A DNA stretch of 64,000 nucleotides from Streptococcus parasanguinis (GTDB taxonomy: Bacteria; Bacillota; Bacilli; Lactobacillales; Streptococcaceae). The first letter of the stretch is position 1. Each line of letters starts with the position of its first letter. The translations under genes and the position numbers were made by a program. The DNA lies in NCBI RefSeq assembly GCF_016648855.1, contig NZ_JACLQU010000010.1:1-64000 (forward strand), written 5' to 3'. Below, piece by piece: positions 25,943-37,694 of the stretch. The notes below the pieces were generated by a model. It worked only from the letters and a program-made list of their open reading frames with translations. It was not told the origin of the DNA and did no database searches.

Positions 25943-26971
25943 ATGACAAAACCCATCATTCTGACAGGAGATAGACCAACAGGAAAACTCCATATTGGCC
26001 ACTATGTAGGTTCTTTAAAAAATCGCGTCTTGTTACAAAATAAAGACGAGTATAATATGTTTGTTTTCCTAGCAGACCAGCAAGCTTTGACAGACCATGC
26101 AAAAGATCCAAAAACGATTGTAGAATCTATTGGTAATGTTGCCTTGGATTATCTTGCAGCTGGACTAGATCCTGAAAAAGTTACGATTTTCATTCAAAGT
26201 CAGATTCCTGAATTAGCGGAATTGACCATGTATTACATGAATCTTGTATCTTTGGCGCGACTTGAAAGAAACCCAACTGTAAAAACCGAGATTTCTCAAA
26301 AGGGTTTTGGTGAGAGTATACCTACAGGATTTTTGGTATACCCTATTTCGCAAGCAGCCGATATCACAGCCTTTAAAGCGAATTTTGTTCCTGTAGGAAA
26401 TGACCAAAAGCCAATGATTGAACAAACTCGTGAGATTGTTCGTTCCTTTAATCATGCATACAACACAGATACTTTGGTGGAACCGGAAGGGATTTATCCT
26501 GAAAATGAAGCAGCAGGGCGCTTACCTGGTTTAGACGGAAATGCTAAGATGTCTAAATCGTTGAATAATGGCATTTACCTAGCTGATGATGCAGATACTT
26601 TAAAGAAAAAAGTGATGAGTATGTATACTGATCCTGATCATATTAAAGTAGAGGATCCAGGAAAAATTGAAGGAAATATGGTATTTCATTACCTGGATGT
26701 ATTTGGCCGTCCAGAAGATGCAGCTGAAATTGCAGAAATGAAAGAACATTATCAACGTGGTGGACTTGGTGATGTAAAGACCAAACGATATCTTTTAGAA
26801 ATTTTAGATCGTGAATTAAGACCAATTCGTGAAAGACGCCTTGAGTTTGCAAAGGATATGGGGGAAGTTTACTCTGTTCTTGAAAAAGGAAGTGAGCGCG
26901 CTCGAAATGTAGCAGCTCAAACACTGGATGAAGTAAAATCTGCGATGGGAATTACCTATTTTAAAAAATAA
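25943..26971 (+). CDS. trpS: Tryptophanyl-tRNA synthetase
   Basis: A 342-residue class I synthetase charging tRNA-Trp. Signature motifs are GKLHIGHY (HIGH box) and AKMSKSLN (KMSKS). The ATG at 25943 is preceded by AAGGAG; an ATG ten codons earlier overlaps the -10 TATAAT at 25909 and cannot be the start. No T-box is seen in the short leader. Length is normal for bacterial TrpRS. Confidence 0.95.
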   Translation: MTKPIILTGDRPTGKLHIGHYVGSLKNRVLLQNKDEYNMFVFLADQQALTDHAKDPKTIVESIGNVALDYLAAGLDPEKVTIFIQSQIPELAELTMYYMNLVSLARLERNPTVKTEISQKGFGESIPTGFLVYPISQAADITAFKANFVPVGNDQKPMIEQTREIVRSFNHAYNTDTLVEPEGIYPENEAAGRLPGLDGNAKMSKSLNNGIYLADDADTLKKKVMSMYTDPDHIKVEDPGKIEGNMVFHYLDVFGRPEDAAEIAEMKEHYQRGGLGDVKTKRYLLEILDRELRPIRERRLEFAKDMGEVYSVLEKGSERARNVAAQTLDEVKSAMGITYFKK

Positions 26972-27031
26972 AACGACTTCAGTAATAGCGAACATTTCTT
27001 TACTGTTCATTGATAATTTACCAATAAATGA

Positions 27032-27059
27032 TTGACAAATTACGATAGAATGGTATGAT
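27032..27059 (+). promoter_or_regulatory. Promoter of guaB
   Basis: TTGACA (27032-27037), 16 bp, TATGAT (27054-27059), about 55 nt before the guaB start; AGAGGA precedes the ATG. Confidence 0.75.
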
Positions 27060-27093
27060 ATTAACAATAAAAATTCGAGCCTTGCTCAAATAA

Positions 27094-28596
<1,503 letters not shown>

Positions 28597-28597
28597 A

Positions 28598-28613
28598 TTT
28601 ACACATTTGTAAA
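28598..28613. promoter_or_regulatory. Palindrome TTTACA-CATT-TGTAAA after guaB
   Basis: Perfect 6-bp arms with 4-bp spacer, starting 2 bp after the guaB stop codon and before the terminator. One of four such sites in the window; binding protein unknown. Confidence 0.6.
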
Positions 28614-28620
28614 CAAAAAT

Positions 28621-28655
28621 AACAGCATCTTGACAATTCTGTCAAGATGCTGTTT
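28621..28655. terminator. Bidirectional terminator between guaB and recF
   Basis: AACAGCATCTTGACA-ATTC-TGTCAAGATGCTGTT followed by T. It overlaps the last codons of recF. Confidence 0.85.
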
Positions 28656-29736
28656 TGATATGACCGGCTTGAACAGTGAAAATTTTCAACTCTTCAGGCA
28701 GGTCTTTTAAATGATCGAGAGTGGTCGTTGTAATAAATGTTTGAATATTATTAGAGATGGTTTCAAGTAGTTGAAGTTGACGATAATTGTCAAGTTCGCT
28801 CATGACATCGTCAAGTAATAAAATAGGCTTTTCTCTTGTGATTTCTTCCATCAATTCGATTTCTGCTAATTTTAGAGAGAGAACAACACTTCGATGCTGG
28901 CCTTGACTACCAAAGGTAGCATTCATATTATTGATAAAAAATGCCAAATCATCCCTGTGAGGCCCAATACTTGTTGTTTTCCTAAAAATATCCTTCTGAC
29001 GGTTTTTTTCCAACATAGAGAGAAACTGCTCTTCTATATCATTTCCTTCTTCAGAAAAAACAGTTGGCTGATATTGAATCGATAGGTCTTCTTTGTTGTC
29101 AGAAAGTCGAGTGTGTTTTTCTTTTGCTTTAGCTTCTAATTTCTTAATAAACTCAAGCCGATGATGGATGACGCGACTTCCAAAACTAGCTAGTTGTGAA
29201 TCTAAGACCTCCAAAAATGTAGCATCAATTTTTTCCGAATTTTTTAGATAACTGTTTCTTTGTTTCAGTACATGGTTGTATTGAGATAAGTCGGATAAAT
29301 AGAGAGGTTTCATCTGACCTAATTCAATGTCAATAAACTTTCGACGCCCTGCAGGTGATCCTTTGATCAGTTGCAAATCTTCGGGTGCGAAAAGGACAAC
29401 ATTCATATGGCCAATATAGTTTGATAATTTGGCTTGTTTCAAATGATTTACCTTAGTTATCCGACCTTTTGGTGTCAAGGAAATTTCTAATGGAAGGGGC
29501 CCAGTTTCTCTTTGTAATTGACCAGAAACTTTAAAATCGGTGGATTCAAAATAGATGAGATCTCTATCATTTCGTGTTCGATGACTTCTGGTTAAAGCTA
29601 GAAAATAAATTGATTCGAGAATATTGGTCTTTCCTTGAGCATTTTGACCTAGGAAAATATTTAATCCAGGATGAAACTCGACTTCAAGTTCTTGATAATT
29701 ACGAAAATGTTGAATGGATAACTGTTTTAACCACAT
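28642..29736 (-). CDS. recF: DNA replication and repair protein RecF
   Basis: A 364-residue SMC-like ATPase that with RecO and RecR loads RecA at gaps. Walker A GQNAQGKT at 30-37 and C-terminal [11 protein letters not shown] (Walker B) are present, and a signature-like GSQGQHRS precedes it. The start overlaps yaaA by 1 bp, so the two are one unit. In this genus recF-yaaA sits away from dnaN, unlike in Bacillus. Confidence 0.95.
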   Translation of the reverse strand: MWLKQLSIQHFRNYQELEVEFHPGLNIFLGQNAQGKTNILESIYFLALTRSHRTRNDRDLIYFESTDFKVSGQLQRETGPLPLEISLTPKGRITKVNHLKQAKLSNYIGHMNVVLFAPEDLQLIKGSPAGRRKFIDIELGQMKPLYLSDLSQYNHVLKQRNSYLKNSEKIDATFLEVLDSQLASFGSRVIHHRLEFIKKLEAKAKEKHTRLSDNKEDLSIQYQPTVFSEEGNDIEEQFLSMLEKNRQKDIFRKTTSIGPHRDDLAFFINNMNATFGSQGQHRSVVLSLKLAEIELMEEITREKPILLLDDVMSELDNYRQLQLLETISNNIQTFITTTTLDHLKDLPEELKIFTVQAGHIKTAS

Positions 29737-30098
29737 TACGAGATACCAGGAAAGCGAATTGCTTTTTCTTTTTTGTTAGTCTTTGTCGGTTGTTTCTTTT
29801 GTTGTTGATTGAGTTGCTTGACAAGTTTAGCAACACGTTCCTTTTCTTCCTTCTCTTTAAGATGCTCTTCTATTTCTTCTTGAGAAGGTTCAAGAATGGT
29901 GATAGTAATGCTCAGTTCAGGAATGTCAATTTGATCATTGACACGAAGTTTACGGCCTCTCCGTTGTTCTAATTCACCATTAACAAAGACTTCTTTTTCT
30001 TGAAGAAAGGCTTTGATTGCACCACCACTCTGTATAATACCGAGTTCTTTTAAGATTGCTTGTAATGTAATAAAGTCATCAAATAATTTGTAATTCAT
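29736..30098 (-). CDS. yaaA: S4-domain RNA-binding protein YaaA
   Basis: A 120-residue protein with an S4 domain (about 8-70: [21 protein letters not shown]...[15 protein letters not shown]). The YaaA tail here is long and Glu/Lys/Gln-rich. YaaA is encoded beside recF throughout Firmicutes and is reported as a 50S-associated factor. A good ribosome site (AGGTG) precedes the ATG. Confidence 0.88.
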   Translation of the reverse strand: MNYKLFDDFITLQAILKELGIIQSGGAIKAFLQEKEVFVNGELEQRRGRKLRVNDQIDIPELSITITILEPSQEEIEEHLKEKEEKERVAKLVKQLNQQQKKQPTKTNKKEKAIRFPGIS

Positions 30099-30253
30099 AG
30101 TTCACCTCTTTGCGTGTTATTATACCATATTTTTAGTTTTTCTAGGGTAGAGAATGTTGAGTGATTTGAGGAGCTTTTTCACAGTTTGAATTAGGATTTT
30201 AGTGTGATTTCATGTTATAATGAAAGTTACTATTGAGTAGAACGAGGATGAAA

Positions 30254-31501
30254 ATGGAATTAGTAAAGGGCGTGAATCTTCACTTTCTTCAATCAAAAAA
30301 ATTTAAAACCAATAAAATTAAGGTCCGTTTTTCATCGCCATTAGATGAAAATACCGTGGCTGCGCGTGTTTTAGTAGCCTGTATGATGGAAACTGCAAAT
30401 CAAAAATATCCAACTTCACAATTATTCCGTGAAAAATTAGCGAGTCTATACGGGGTAGAATTGTCCACCTCAGTCTCTAAGAGGGGGCGTGTTCATTATG
30501 TTGATTTGAATATTTCCTTTGTGCGCGATGACTTTTTGAGCAAGAAAAATGTGCTTACTGATGAGGTTTTGGACATTATAGAAACTATCTTCTTTTCACC
30601 TTTGGTAGTAGAAGATCATTTTGGCAGTGATACATTTGACGTTGAAAAGAAAAATACGATTTCCGATTTGGAGTCAGAAATTGAAGAGCCTTATTATTAT
30701 GCACATGGGCAATTGAATCAACTATTTTTTGAAGACGAAACAATCGGGATGTCAAGATTGGGGAAAGTTGATTTAGCGAGACAAGAGACAGCTCAAAGTT
30801 CTCTTGAACAGTTTCATCAGATGCTCCAATTAGATAACATTGACTTCTTTTTCATAGGCGATTTTAATGAGGTCGCTATTGTGGATCGAGTGAACCAGTT
30901 TGAATTCAAGCCACGTGATAACAATTTGTCTGTCAACTATCAACAACCTTTTACAAATGTTGTTAGAGAAAAGTTAGAGCAAAAACAAAACCAACAATCT
31001 ATTTTAGAATTAGGTTATCATTTTTCTACCCAGTATGGAGAATCTCTCCATATCCCCCTAGTTGTATTAAATGGGATGCTGGGAGCTTTCTCGCATTCGA
31101 GACTTTTTCAAATAATTCGTGAGAAAGAAGGACTTGCTTATACCATCTCTAGCCATTTTGATATTTTTACAGGCTTTATGAGAGTTTTTGCAGGCATTGA
31201 TAAGGAATCTCGTACGAAAGTAATGACCTTGATTATGAGACAGTTGAATGATTTAAAACGAGGCAAGTTTACAGAGTCAGAGCTTCAATTGACAAAAGAA
31301 ATGTTGGTGAATACGACCTTATTAGCACAGGATCGGCAAAATACCTTGATTGAAAGGGAATATCTGAAAACGATCCTAGGAACGAAAGTCCTTTCTTTAG
31401 AAGAGTGGTTAGAATCCATCGATAAGGTTAGTAGAGAAGAAATTATTGAAGTGGCAAAAACAATTAATTTACAGTCTGTTTATTTTATGGAAGGAAAGTA
31501 G
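30254..31501 (+). CDS. yfmF: M16-peptidase-like protein YfmF (inactive partner)
   Basis: A 415-residue M16-fold protein lacking the HxxEH zinc motif, so presumably the non-catalytic partner of the next gene. The start at 30254 is chosen because GAGG lies 7 nt upstream; the ATG six bases earlier is too close. The product shows two-domain M16 architecture, including the C-terminal RxxxR..Y pattern. Paired M16 genes upstream of rodZ-pgsA are conserved in streptococci. Annotation pipelines tie the pair to EF-P modification in Bacillus; its role here is not shown. Confidence 0.8.
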   Translation: MELVKGVNLHFLQSKKFKTNKIKVRFSSPLDENTVAARVLVACMMETANQKYPTSQLFREKLASLYGVELSTSVSKRGRVHYVDLNISFVRDDFLSKKNVLTDEVLDIIETIFFSPLVVEDHFGSDTFDVEKKNTISDLESEIEEPYYYAHGQLNQLFFEDETIGMSRLGKVDLARQETAQSSLEQFHQMLQLDNIDFFFIGDFNEVAIVDRVNQFEFKPRDNNLSVNYQQPFTNVVREKLEQKQNQQSILELGYHFSTQYGESLHIPLVVLNGMLGAFSHSRLFQIIREKEGLAYTISSHFDIFTGFMRVFAGIDKESRTKVMTLIMRQLNDLKRGKFTESELQLTKEMLVNTTLLAQDRQNTLIEREYLKTILGTKVLSLEEWLESIDKVSREEIIEVAKTINLQSVYFMEGK

Positions 31502-31509
31502 TGTAAAGA

Positions 31510-32784
31510 TTGAAAATTAAAGAAAAATATTATGAATCAGTTGGTGAGCAAGTTTACTTTACACGCTTGTCAAATGGGTTGACTATTCATTTAATTCCCA
31601 AAGAAGATTATTATGAAACCTATGGAATAATCACAACTAAGTTTGGCTCAGTGGATACACGAATTCTAGTGAATGGTCATGAAAGGCAATATCCTGCAGG
31701 AATTGCTCATTTTCTAGAACACAAAGTATTTGAAGATGAAAATGGTCAAGATTATTTAAAAAAATTCGTTCATTTAGGATCGGAAAGTAATGCCTTTACA
31801 AGCTTTACAAAGACAAGTTATCTTTTCTCAACAACTTCAAAGGTCCCTGAAAATATTCAATTGTTATTGGAGATGGTTTCAAAGGTTTCCTTTACAGAAA
31901 AATCTGTATCTAAGGAAAGAGAAATCATTCAACAAGAAATTGGAATGTACCAAGATAGTCCAGACTATCGATTATTTTTTGGTGCTTTAGAAAATTTATA
32001 TCCTGGAACACCGTTAGCAGATGATATTGCTGGGACTAGGGAGTCTATTTCTGACATTACAATAGATAATCTCCGTGAAAACTTTGATCTATTCTATCAT
32101 CCCTCTCAAATGCACTTATTAGTGATCGGAAACTTTGATGTTGATGAAGTATTGCAAGTAGTAAAGAAATATGATCTAGTTCCTCCTCATCCATCTGTGG
32201 AGTTAGAACGTTTTCCTGTAGAAAAAAATGAAGTAAAATTGAATCAATCTTGTAGAATGGAAGTTGTTACTCCTAAGTTGGCAATTGGAATTCGAGGAAA
32301 TGATATCATTAAGGAAGAGGAAAAATTTCGTTATAAATTGATGTTGAAATTACTATTTTCGATGATGTTTGGTTGGACTTCGCAACGGTTTCAAAGTTTA
32401 TATGAAGCTGGGAAAATTGACAACTCATTGACACTTGAAGTCGAGGTTGAGGAATTATTTCATTTCGTTATTTTGACAATGGATACTCAAGAACCGGTGT
32501 CCTTATCTCATCAATTTAGGTCAGCGATCAAACAATTTGAGAAGGATCCAGATGTGAATCAAGAACATTTGGATACGATTAAAAGCGAAATGTTTGGTGA
32601 TTTCTTACAAGGTTTAAATTCGCTTGAGTATAGTGCCACTCAGTTTGAATATTTTTCAGACGGTAGCACTTCTTATGATCTTCCAAAGATTTTACAAGGT
32701 ATTAGTTTACAAGATATCATCAAATTAGGGCGTCAGTTCATCGACCAGGCTGAGATGGTTGATTATATGATTTTTCAAAAGTAG
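31510..32784 (+). CDS. yfmH: M16 zinc peptidase YfmH
   Basis: A 424-residue M16 metallopeptidase. The inverted zinc motif HFLEH is at 67-71, with the downstream Glu in a REIIQQEI context near 140. It starts with TTG at 31510, 8 bp after yfmF, with only a distant GGAAAG as ribosome site, so coupling to yfmF is likely. Presumably forms a heterodimer with YfmF. Substrate unknown. Confidence 0.82.
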   Translation: MKIKEKYYESVGEQVYFTRLSNGLTIHLIPKEDYYETYGIITTKFGSVDTRILVNGHERQYPAGIAHFLEHKVFEDENGQDYLKKFVHLGSESNAFTSFTKTSYLFSTTSKVPENIQLLLEMVSKVSFTEKSVSKEREIIQQEIGMYQDSPDYRLFFGALENLYPGTPLADDIAGTRESISDITIDNLRENFDLFYHPSQMHLLVIGNFDVDEVLQVVKKYDLVPPHPSVELERFPVEKNEVKLNQSCRMEVVTPKLAIGIRGNDIIKEEEKFRYKLMLKLLFSMMFGWTSQRFQSLYEAGKIDNSLTLEVEVEELFHFVILTMDTQEPVSLSHQFRSAIKQFEKDPDVNQEHLDTIKSEMFGDFLQGLNSLEYSATQFEYFSDGSTSYDLPKILQGISLQDIIKLGRQFIDQAEMVDYMIFQK

Positions 32785-32810
32785 TAAACAATGTATCAAG
32801 AAGGGAAAAC

Positions 32811-33218
32811 ATGAAGAAGAGAACGATTGGTCAAGTGTTAAAACTGTCAAGAGTAAATTTACACTTAAGTTTACAGGATGTGTCAAATAAGACAGCCATT
32901 GAAATTCCTTATATAGAAGCGTTGGAAAACGATGAGTTTGATCTATTACCGAGTCCCTTTTACGCTCAGATCTATCTTAAAAAGTTAGCATGGGCTTTGG
33001 GATTAGATGAGTCCATCCTATTGACAGCTTTTCGCGAAGGAAAAGAATTGTTATTTGATGAAGAAATACTTGTAGATGACGAAGAGCTTCATTCAAGAAA
33101 AGTAAGACAGAAAGCGAGCTGGTTACCAATCCTGTATTATCTACTAGTTAGTTTTGCCATTCTTGGCTTTGTGATTTATATCGTATATTTTTATGAGTTT
33201 ACAGCATCTGTAAAATAG
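32811..33218 (+). CDS. rodZ: RodZ-like HTH membrane protein
   Basis: A 135-residue protein: an N-terminal HTH_25 domain (about 5-70, with IGQVLKLSRVNLHLSLQDVSNKT), an acidic linker, and one membrane helix near 105-127 with a very short outer tail. RodZ organises the cell-wall elongation machinery; the streptococcal form is short. It lies between the M16 pair and pgsA as in other Firmicutes. Confidence 0.85.
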   Translation: MKKRTIGQVLKLSRVNLHLSLQDVSNKTAIEIPYIEALENDEFDLLPSPFYAQIYLKKLAWALGLDESILLTAFREGKELLFDEEILVDDEELHSRKVRQKASWLPILYYLLVSFAILGFVIYIVYFYEFTASVK

Positions 33219-33225
33219 ATGTAAA
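33209..33225 (+). promoter_or_regulatory. Possible WalR (VicR) box before pgsA
   Basis: TGTAAA-ATAGA-TGTAAA fits the WalR/VicR consensus TGTWAH-N5-TGTWAH. It overlaps the rodZ stop codon and lies 25 bp before pgsA. No clear -10 follows, so it may be coincidental. Confidence 0.35.
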
Positions 33226-33249
33226 GATAGTTTATTTTTTGGAGGAAGT

Positions 33250-33789
33250 ATGAAAAAAGAAAATATTCCTAATGCATTGACATTATTTCGGGTTGTGATG
33301 ATTCCTATTTTTATTGCCATTTTAAGTTTAAGTCACTCTTACTTAGGACATATTGTAGCGGCAGTTATTTTTGCAATTGCTAGTATTACAGATTATTTAG
33401 ATGGCTTTCTTGCACGAAAATGGAATGTAGTTAGTAATTTTGGTAAATTTGCCGATCCAATGGCAGATAAATTATTGGTCATGTCAGCCTTTATCATGAT
33501 GATTGAATTAAAAATGGTTCCTGCTTGGATTGCAGCCGTTATCATTTGTCGTGAGTTAGCTGTTACTGGTTTGCGTCTTCTACTTGTTGAGACAGGTGGT
33601 ACAGTTCTTGCTGCAGCCATGCCAGGAAAAATTAAAACCTTTAGCCAAATGTTTGCCATTATCTTTTTGCTTTGCCATTGGACACTTCCGGGGCAAGTGT
33701 TGCTTTATATTGCATTGATTTTCACAATTTATTCTGGTTACGACTACTTTAAGGGAAGTAGCTATCTCTTTAAAGACACATTTAAATAA
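33250..33789 (+). CDS. pgsA: CDP-diacylglycerol-glycerol-3-phosphate 3-phosphatidyltransferase
   Basis: A 179-residue membrane enzyme making phosphatidylglycerophosphate, the precursor of phosphatidylglycerol and cardiolipin. The CDP-alcohol phosphotransferase motif DG-x2-AR-x8-G-x3-D-x3-D is seen as DGFLARKWNVVSNFGKFADP...D in residues 54-76. About five membrane helices. GGAGG precedes the ATG. The stop is directly followed by ecfA1. Confidence 0.95.
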   Translation: MKKENIPNALTLFRVVMIPIFIAILSLSHSYLGHIVAAVIFAIASITDYLDGFLARKWNVVSNFGKFADPMADKLLVMSAFIMMIELKMVPAWIAAVIICRELAVTGLRLLLVETGGTVLAAAMPGKIKTFSQMFAIIFLLCHWTLPGQVLLYIALIFTIYSGYDYFKGSSYLFKDTFK

Positions 33790-34614
33790 ATGAAACAGAT
33801 GATTGAGCTAAAAAATGTATCCTTTCGATACGATAAAACAGTAGAAGAGTATCAAATTGACACGGTTTCGTTTCACGTGAAACAAGGAGAGTGGCTTTCG
33901 ATTGTTGGACACAATGGTAGTGGGAAATCTACAGTTGTACGCCTGATTGATGGCCTTTTGGAAGCTGAGTCTGGTGAGATTTACGTTGATGGAAAACAAC
34001 TGACTCGTGAAACCATATGGGAAATCCGTAGTAAAATTGGGATTGTATTTCAGAATCCTGACAACCAATTTGTTGGTGCGACAGTAGAAGATGATGTTGC
34101 CTTTGGTTTAGAAAATCAAGGAATTCCACGGGAAGAAATGCTTCAACGTGTGGAGAAGGCTATTGAGCAAGTCGGTATGCTGGAGTTTAAAGATCGCGAA
34201 CCATCTCGTTTGTCAGGTGGTCAAAAGCAACGGGTGGCCATAGCAGGTATTATCGCCTTGAGACCAACTATTATTATCCTTGATGAAGCAACTAGTATGT
34301 TAGATCCAGAAGGTAGAGAGGATCTAATGGCGGTAATGAGAGAACTTCAGAAAAAGTTTCAATTAACAATTATTTCTATTACCCATGATTTAACCGAAAT
34401 TGCCTTAAGTGATCGAACACTCGTCTTTCAAAAAGGAAAACTAGAGTCTTCTATGACACCGCGGGAATTGTTTTCAAGAAATGATCTGAATGAGATTGGA
34501 TTAGATAAGCCTTTTAGTAAGCAGGTTCAAGAATCTCTCAGCTCACATTTTCCGCTAAAACAGGATTATCTAACAGAAAGTGAGTTATTAGACCAACTAT
34601 GGGAATCTCTTTAA
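33790..34614 (+). CDS. ecfA1: ECF transporter ATPase EcfA1
   Basis: A 274-residue ABC ATPase of the energizing module used by many vitamin S-components. Walker A GHNGSGKS lies near 39-46, Q-loop [10 protein letters not shown], signature LSGGQKQR and Walker [13 protein letters not shown] are present. The ATG directly abuts the pgsA stop and lacks a clear ribosome site. The gene overlaps ecfA2 by 16 bp. A parS site lies within codons 27-32. Confidence 0.93.
   Translation: MKQMIELKNVSFRYDKTVEEYQIDTVSFHVKQGEWLSIVGHNGSGKSTVVRLIDGLLEAESGEIYVDGKQLTRETIWEIRSKIGIVFQNPDNQFVGATVEDDVAFGLENQGIPREEMLQRVEKAIEQVGMLEFKDREPSRLSGGQKQRVAIAGIIALRPTIIILDEATSMLDPEGREDLMAVMRELQKKFQLTIISITHDLTEIALSDRTLVFQKGKLESSMTPRELFSRNDLNEIGLDKPFSKQVQESLSSHFPLKQDYLTESELLDQLWESL
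33869..33884. other. parS site inside ecfA1
   Basis: CGTTTCACGTGAAACA matches the parS consensus at 15 of 16 positions. Confidence 0.85.
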
Positions 34615-35441
34615 AGAATGTCTATTATACTTATCAAGAGGGAAGTCCTTTTGAAGGGCAGGCGCTTTCTGATATTAGTTTGGAAATAAAAAATGGATCT
34701 TATACAGCCATCATCGGGCATACTGGTAGTGGCAAGTCTACTTTGTTGCAATTACTAAATGGTTTACTGCGTCCGACTACAGGAACGATTCAATTTGAAG
34801 ATTTTGTTTTAGATAATCATTCTGAGCCAAAAGAAATGAAGTACCTGAGAAAAAAAGTCGGTTTGGTTTTTCAATTTCCAGAAAGTCAGCTATTTGCGGA
34901 AACCGTTCTAGCTGATGTAGCCTTTGGACCACAGAATTTTGGGGTACCTAAGGACAAAGCGGAGGAAATAGCCAAAGAAAAATTAGCGATCGTTGGTTTA
35001 GAAGAGTCTATCTATGATAAAAGTCCATTTGAACTATCTGGTGGACAAATGAGGCGAGTTGCGATCGCGGGTATTTTAGCTATCGAACCAGAGATTTTAG
35101 TATTGGACGAGCCGACAGCAGGGCTAGATCCTGCTGGAAGAAAGGAATTGATGGCACTGTTTGAGACATTACATAAAAATGGGATGACCCTAGTTCTGGT
35201 AACTCATACGATGGATGATGTAGCAAATTTTGCTGATACTGTATTTGCTTTAGAAGCGGGAAAACTTGTCCTAAACGGATCCCCAAGGGAAGTGTTTCAA
35301 CAGGTTGAGTATTTACAAAAACTTCAATTAGGAGTCCCACAAATTACGAATTTTGCTCTTCAATTGAAACGAAGAGGACTTCCTCTGGACAGACTACCAA
35401 TCAAAATTGAGGAACTAAAGGAGCTGTTACTTCATGAATAA
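34599..35441 (+). CDS. ecfA2: ECF transporter ATPase EcfA2
   Basis: A 280-residue second ATPase of the ECF module. Walker [11 protein letters not shown]-loop [13 protein letters not shown], signature ELSGGQMRR and Walker [12 protein letters not shown] are present. It overlaps ecfA1 by 16 bp and ecfT by 8 bp, consistent with a fixed A1:A2:T stoichiometry from one mRNA. Confidence 0.93.
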   Translation: MGISLKNVYYTYQEGSPFEGQALSDISLEIKNGSYTAIIGHTGSGKSTLLQLLNGLLRPTTGTIQFEDFVLDNHSEPKEMKYLRKKVGLVFQFPESQLFAETVLADVAFGPQNFGVPKDKAEEIAKEKLAIVGLEESIYDKSPFELSGGQMRRVAIAGILAIEPEILVLDEPTAGLDPAGRKELMALFETLHKNGMTLVLVTHTMDDVANFADTVFALEAGKLVLNGSPREVFQQVEYLQKLQLGVPQITNFALQLKRRGLPLDRLPIKIEELKELLLHE

Positions 35442-36231
35442 TATGATTTTGGGAAGGTATATTCCTGGAAACTCCATTATCCACCAACTAGATCCTCGTG
35501 GGAAGTTGCTCTCAATGTTTTTATTCATATTTCTTCTGTTTTGGGCAAATAATATCCAGACAAATGTTCTTCTCTTTGGTTTTATTTTTGTTTTAATGTA
35601 TCTAACGAGGATTTCGGTTAGTTTTTATATTAAAGGCTTAAAATCAATGATTTTTATCATTGCTTTTACAACTATTTTTCAATTATTTGCGACCTCTCAA
35701 GGAACTATTTTGTATCAATGGTGGTTTTTTAAATTAACCGACCAAGGATTGATGCAAGCCGCCATCATATTTTGTAGATTTATTTTAATTATTTTTTATT
35801 CGACGATTTTAACAGTGACGACGACACCATTGAGTTTAGCAGATGCTGTTGAAAAGATCCTTACACCACTAAAAATTATTAAGGTTCCGGCTCATGAGAT
35901 TGGGTTAATGCTATCTATGAGTTTGCGCTTTGTTCCAACCTTAGTAGATGATACGAATCGAATCATGAATGCGCAAAGGGCGCGTGGTGTTGATTTTGGT
36001 GAAGGAAATCTATTAAAAAGGATCCGTTCCTTTATTCCGATCCTCATTCCTCTATTTGCTTCTAGTTTTAAACGCGCAGATGCATTAGCAATTGCGATGG
36101 AAGCGAGAGGGTACAAAGGCGGTGAGGGACGAACACGCTATCGGACTCTGCAGTGGGGAGTAAAAGATACCCTAGCATTGCTCGTTATTCTGTGTCTCAT
36201 GTTGATAGTTTTTTATCTAAAAAATGGATAG
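35434..36231 (+). CDS. ecfT: ECF transporter transmembrane protein EcfT
   Basis: A 265-residue membrane subunit coupling EcfA1/A2 to substrate-binding S proteins encoded elsewhere. Five or six helices are present, with two coupling-helix Ala-Arg-Gly motifs (QRARGVD and EARGYKG). Last gene of the unit; a terminator hairpin follows at 36260. No S component is in the window. Confidence 0.93.
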   Translation: MNNMILGRYIPGNSIIHQLDPRGKLLSMFLFIFLLFWANNIQTNVLLFGFIFVLMYLTRISVSFYIKGLKSMIFIIAFTTIFQLFATSQGTILYQWWFFKLTDQGLMQAAIIFCRFILIIFYSTILTVTTTPLSLADAVEKILTPLKIIKVPAHEIGLMLSMSLRFVPTLVDDTNRIMNAQRARGVDFGEGNLLKRIRSFIPILIPLFASSFKRADALAIAMEARGYKGGEGRTRYRTLQWGVKDTLALLVILCLMLIVFYLKNG

Positions 36232-36259
36232 AGCTAGTTGTATTGGTTCAAAAATAAGG

Positions 36260-36288
36260 AAAAAGCGCTATACAAAGCGCTTTTTACA
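36260..36288 (+). terminator. Terminator of the ecf operon
   Basis: AAAAAGCGC-TATACAAA-GCGCTTTTT. Confidence 0.8.
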
Positions 36289-36388
36289 TTAAATTCACAT
36301 ATTCTTGTAACATTTGTAATATATTCTACAATAAACTGTAACATTTTGTGTGTATGATAGAATTATGTTCGAAAGGAGAATAGAATTC

Positions 36389-37039
36389 ATGAACAGTAAA
36401 AAGTTCCAATGGACAGTCACTTCCCTACTTTCAGCAGCATCACTTTTCATTTCTGGTATTGCTACAGTGAATGCTGAAACTTACGAAGTGAAGTCTGGAG
36501 ATACTCTATCAAAAATTGCACTAGAAAATAACACTTCAGTAGAAAATATTATTGCATCTAACAATCTGACCAATGAAGATTTGATCTATGCAGGACAAAT
36601 TATTGAGTTAGGTGAGCGTTCAAAATCTATGATTGATAAAGTTGCTCCACAAGAGCAAGCAAAACCTGCTGAAAGTGCACCTACAGCAACTGCAACAGCA
36701 CAAACTGCTCAAAAACAAACAACTTATGCAGCAAATGCTGCAGTGACTTCTGCACAATCAACAAATGGTGGAATTGTTCTATCAAATGGGAATACTGCTG
36801 GAGAACAAGGATCTTATGCAGCTGCTCGTATGGCTGAAATGACTGGCGTACCTGCTTCTACTTGGGAAGCAATTATTGCCCGTGAATCAAATGGTCAAGT
36901 AAATGCAGCAAATGCTTCTGGTGCTAGTGGGTTGTTCCAAACAATGCCAGGTTGGGGTTCAACTGCAACAGTTGATGATCAAATCCAGTCTGCATACAAT
37001 GCATATAGCTCACAAGGTTTATCAGCTTGGGGTTATTAA
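36389..37039 (+). CDS. Secreted LysM / lysozyme-like wall protein
   Basis: A 216-residue secreted protein. The start at 36389 gives a typical signal peptide ending VNA-ET near residue 31; GGAG is about 10 nt upstream. One LysM repeat ([13 protein letters not shown]...GQIIEL) covers about 33-76, followed by an Ala/Thr/Gln-rich linker. The C-terminal lysozyme-like domain ([24 protein letters not shown]...[10 protein letters not shown]) has the putative catalytic Glu in ARESNG. Such proteins bind and probably trim peptidoglycan. TGTAAC/TGTAAT copies at 36306, 36315 and 36337 suggest WalR-type control, known for LysM genes in streptococci. Confidence 0.85.
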   Translation: MNSKKFQWTVTSLLSAASLFISGIATVNAETYEVKSGDTLSKIALENNTSVENIIASNNLTNEDLIYAGQIIELGERSKSMIDKVAPQEQAKPAESAPTATATAQTAQKQTTYAANAAVTSAQSTNGGIVLSNGNTAGEQGSYAAARMAEMTGVPASTWEAIIARESNGQVNAANASGASGLFQTMPGWGSTATVDDQIQSAYNAYSSQGLSAWGY

Positions 37040-37040
37040 A

Positions 37041-37074
37041 AAATAGGTTTACAATTTGTAAACCTATTTTTTTA
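37041..37074. terminator. Bidirectional terminator, LysM gene / HAD gene
   Basis: AAATAGGTTTACA-ATT-TGTAAACCTATTT followed by T. It contains TTTACA/TGTAAA with a 3-bp spacer. Confidence 0.85.
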
Positions 37075-37693
37075 ATGTCTCAAGAATATCAAGTGGAGAG
37101 TGACAAATAAAATCTGGTGAGTAAAGAAGTAGCTCTTCAAGATCTCCAAATCCCCAAGTGACTGCCATGGTTTTTATACCAACTGCTTGACCTCCAATGA
37201 GGTCAAATTTTGTGTCCCCAATAATCACTGTCTCCTCTTTTGGAAGGTCATTGCTTGACAAGGCGTATCGAATGACATCGGCTTTGTGGATACGATCTGA
37301 ATTTGATCCATAAATTCCTTTAAAGTATTTAGCGATACCTAAATCTTGACACATCTGTAAAGCAACTGGTTCATGTTTTGAAGTGGTTACATAAAGAGGA
37401 ATGTTTTCGTCTTGTAATGCTTTCAAAGCTTCTACTATCTGAGGAAACAGAGTTGATTTGTATTGACCTTTTTCATGATAATACTGGCGATAGATCGTCA
37501 CTGCTTGATCTACCAAAGCTTCAGGAAGAGTAGCTTCAAAACTAGAAATCAAAGGTGGTCCCATAAAACTACGGATGGTTTTGAGATCGGGTTGAGGAAC
37601 CTTCAAAGTATCGAATGTATGTTGAAAGCTCTCTGTAATTCCCTTGGAACTGTCAACTAATGTTCCATCTAAATCAAAAAATAAGGCTTGCAT
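37064..37693 (-). CDS. HAD-family phosphatase (phosphoglycolate-phosphatase-like)
   Basis: A 209-residue HAD hydrolase. Motif I DLDGTLVDSS lies at 7-16, the cap follows, then motif II TTSK and motif III/IV GDTKFDLIGG. I start at the ATG at 37693 (GGAG 7 nt upstream); the frame is open 50 codons further but that region overlaps sdaAA. It starts 2 bp after sdaAA, so it shares the serine dehydratase transcript. Substrate unknown. Confidence 0.85.
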   Translation of the reverse strand: MQALFFDLDGTLVDSSKGITESFQHTFDTLKVPQPDLKTIRSFMGPPLISSFEATLPEALVDQAVTIYRQYYHEKGQYKSTLFPQIVEALKALQDENIPLYVTTSKHEPVALQMCQDLGIAKYFKGIYGSNSDRIHKADVIRYALSSNDLPKEETVIIGDTKFDLIGGQAVGIKTMAVTWGFGDLEELLLYSPDFICHSPLDILETLKK

Positions 37694-37694
37694 G

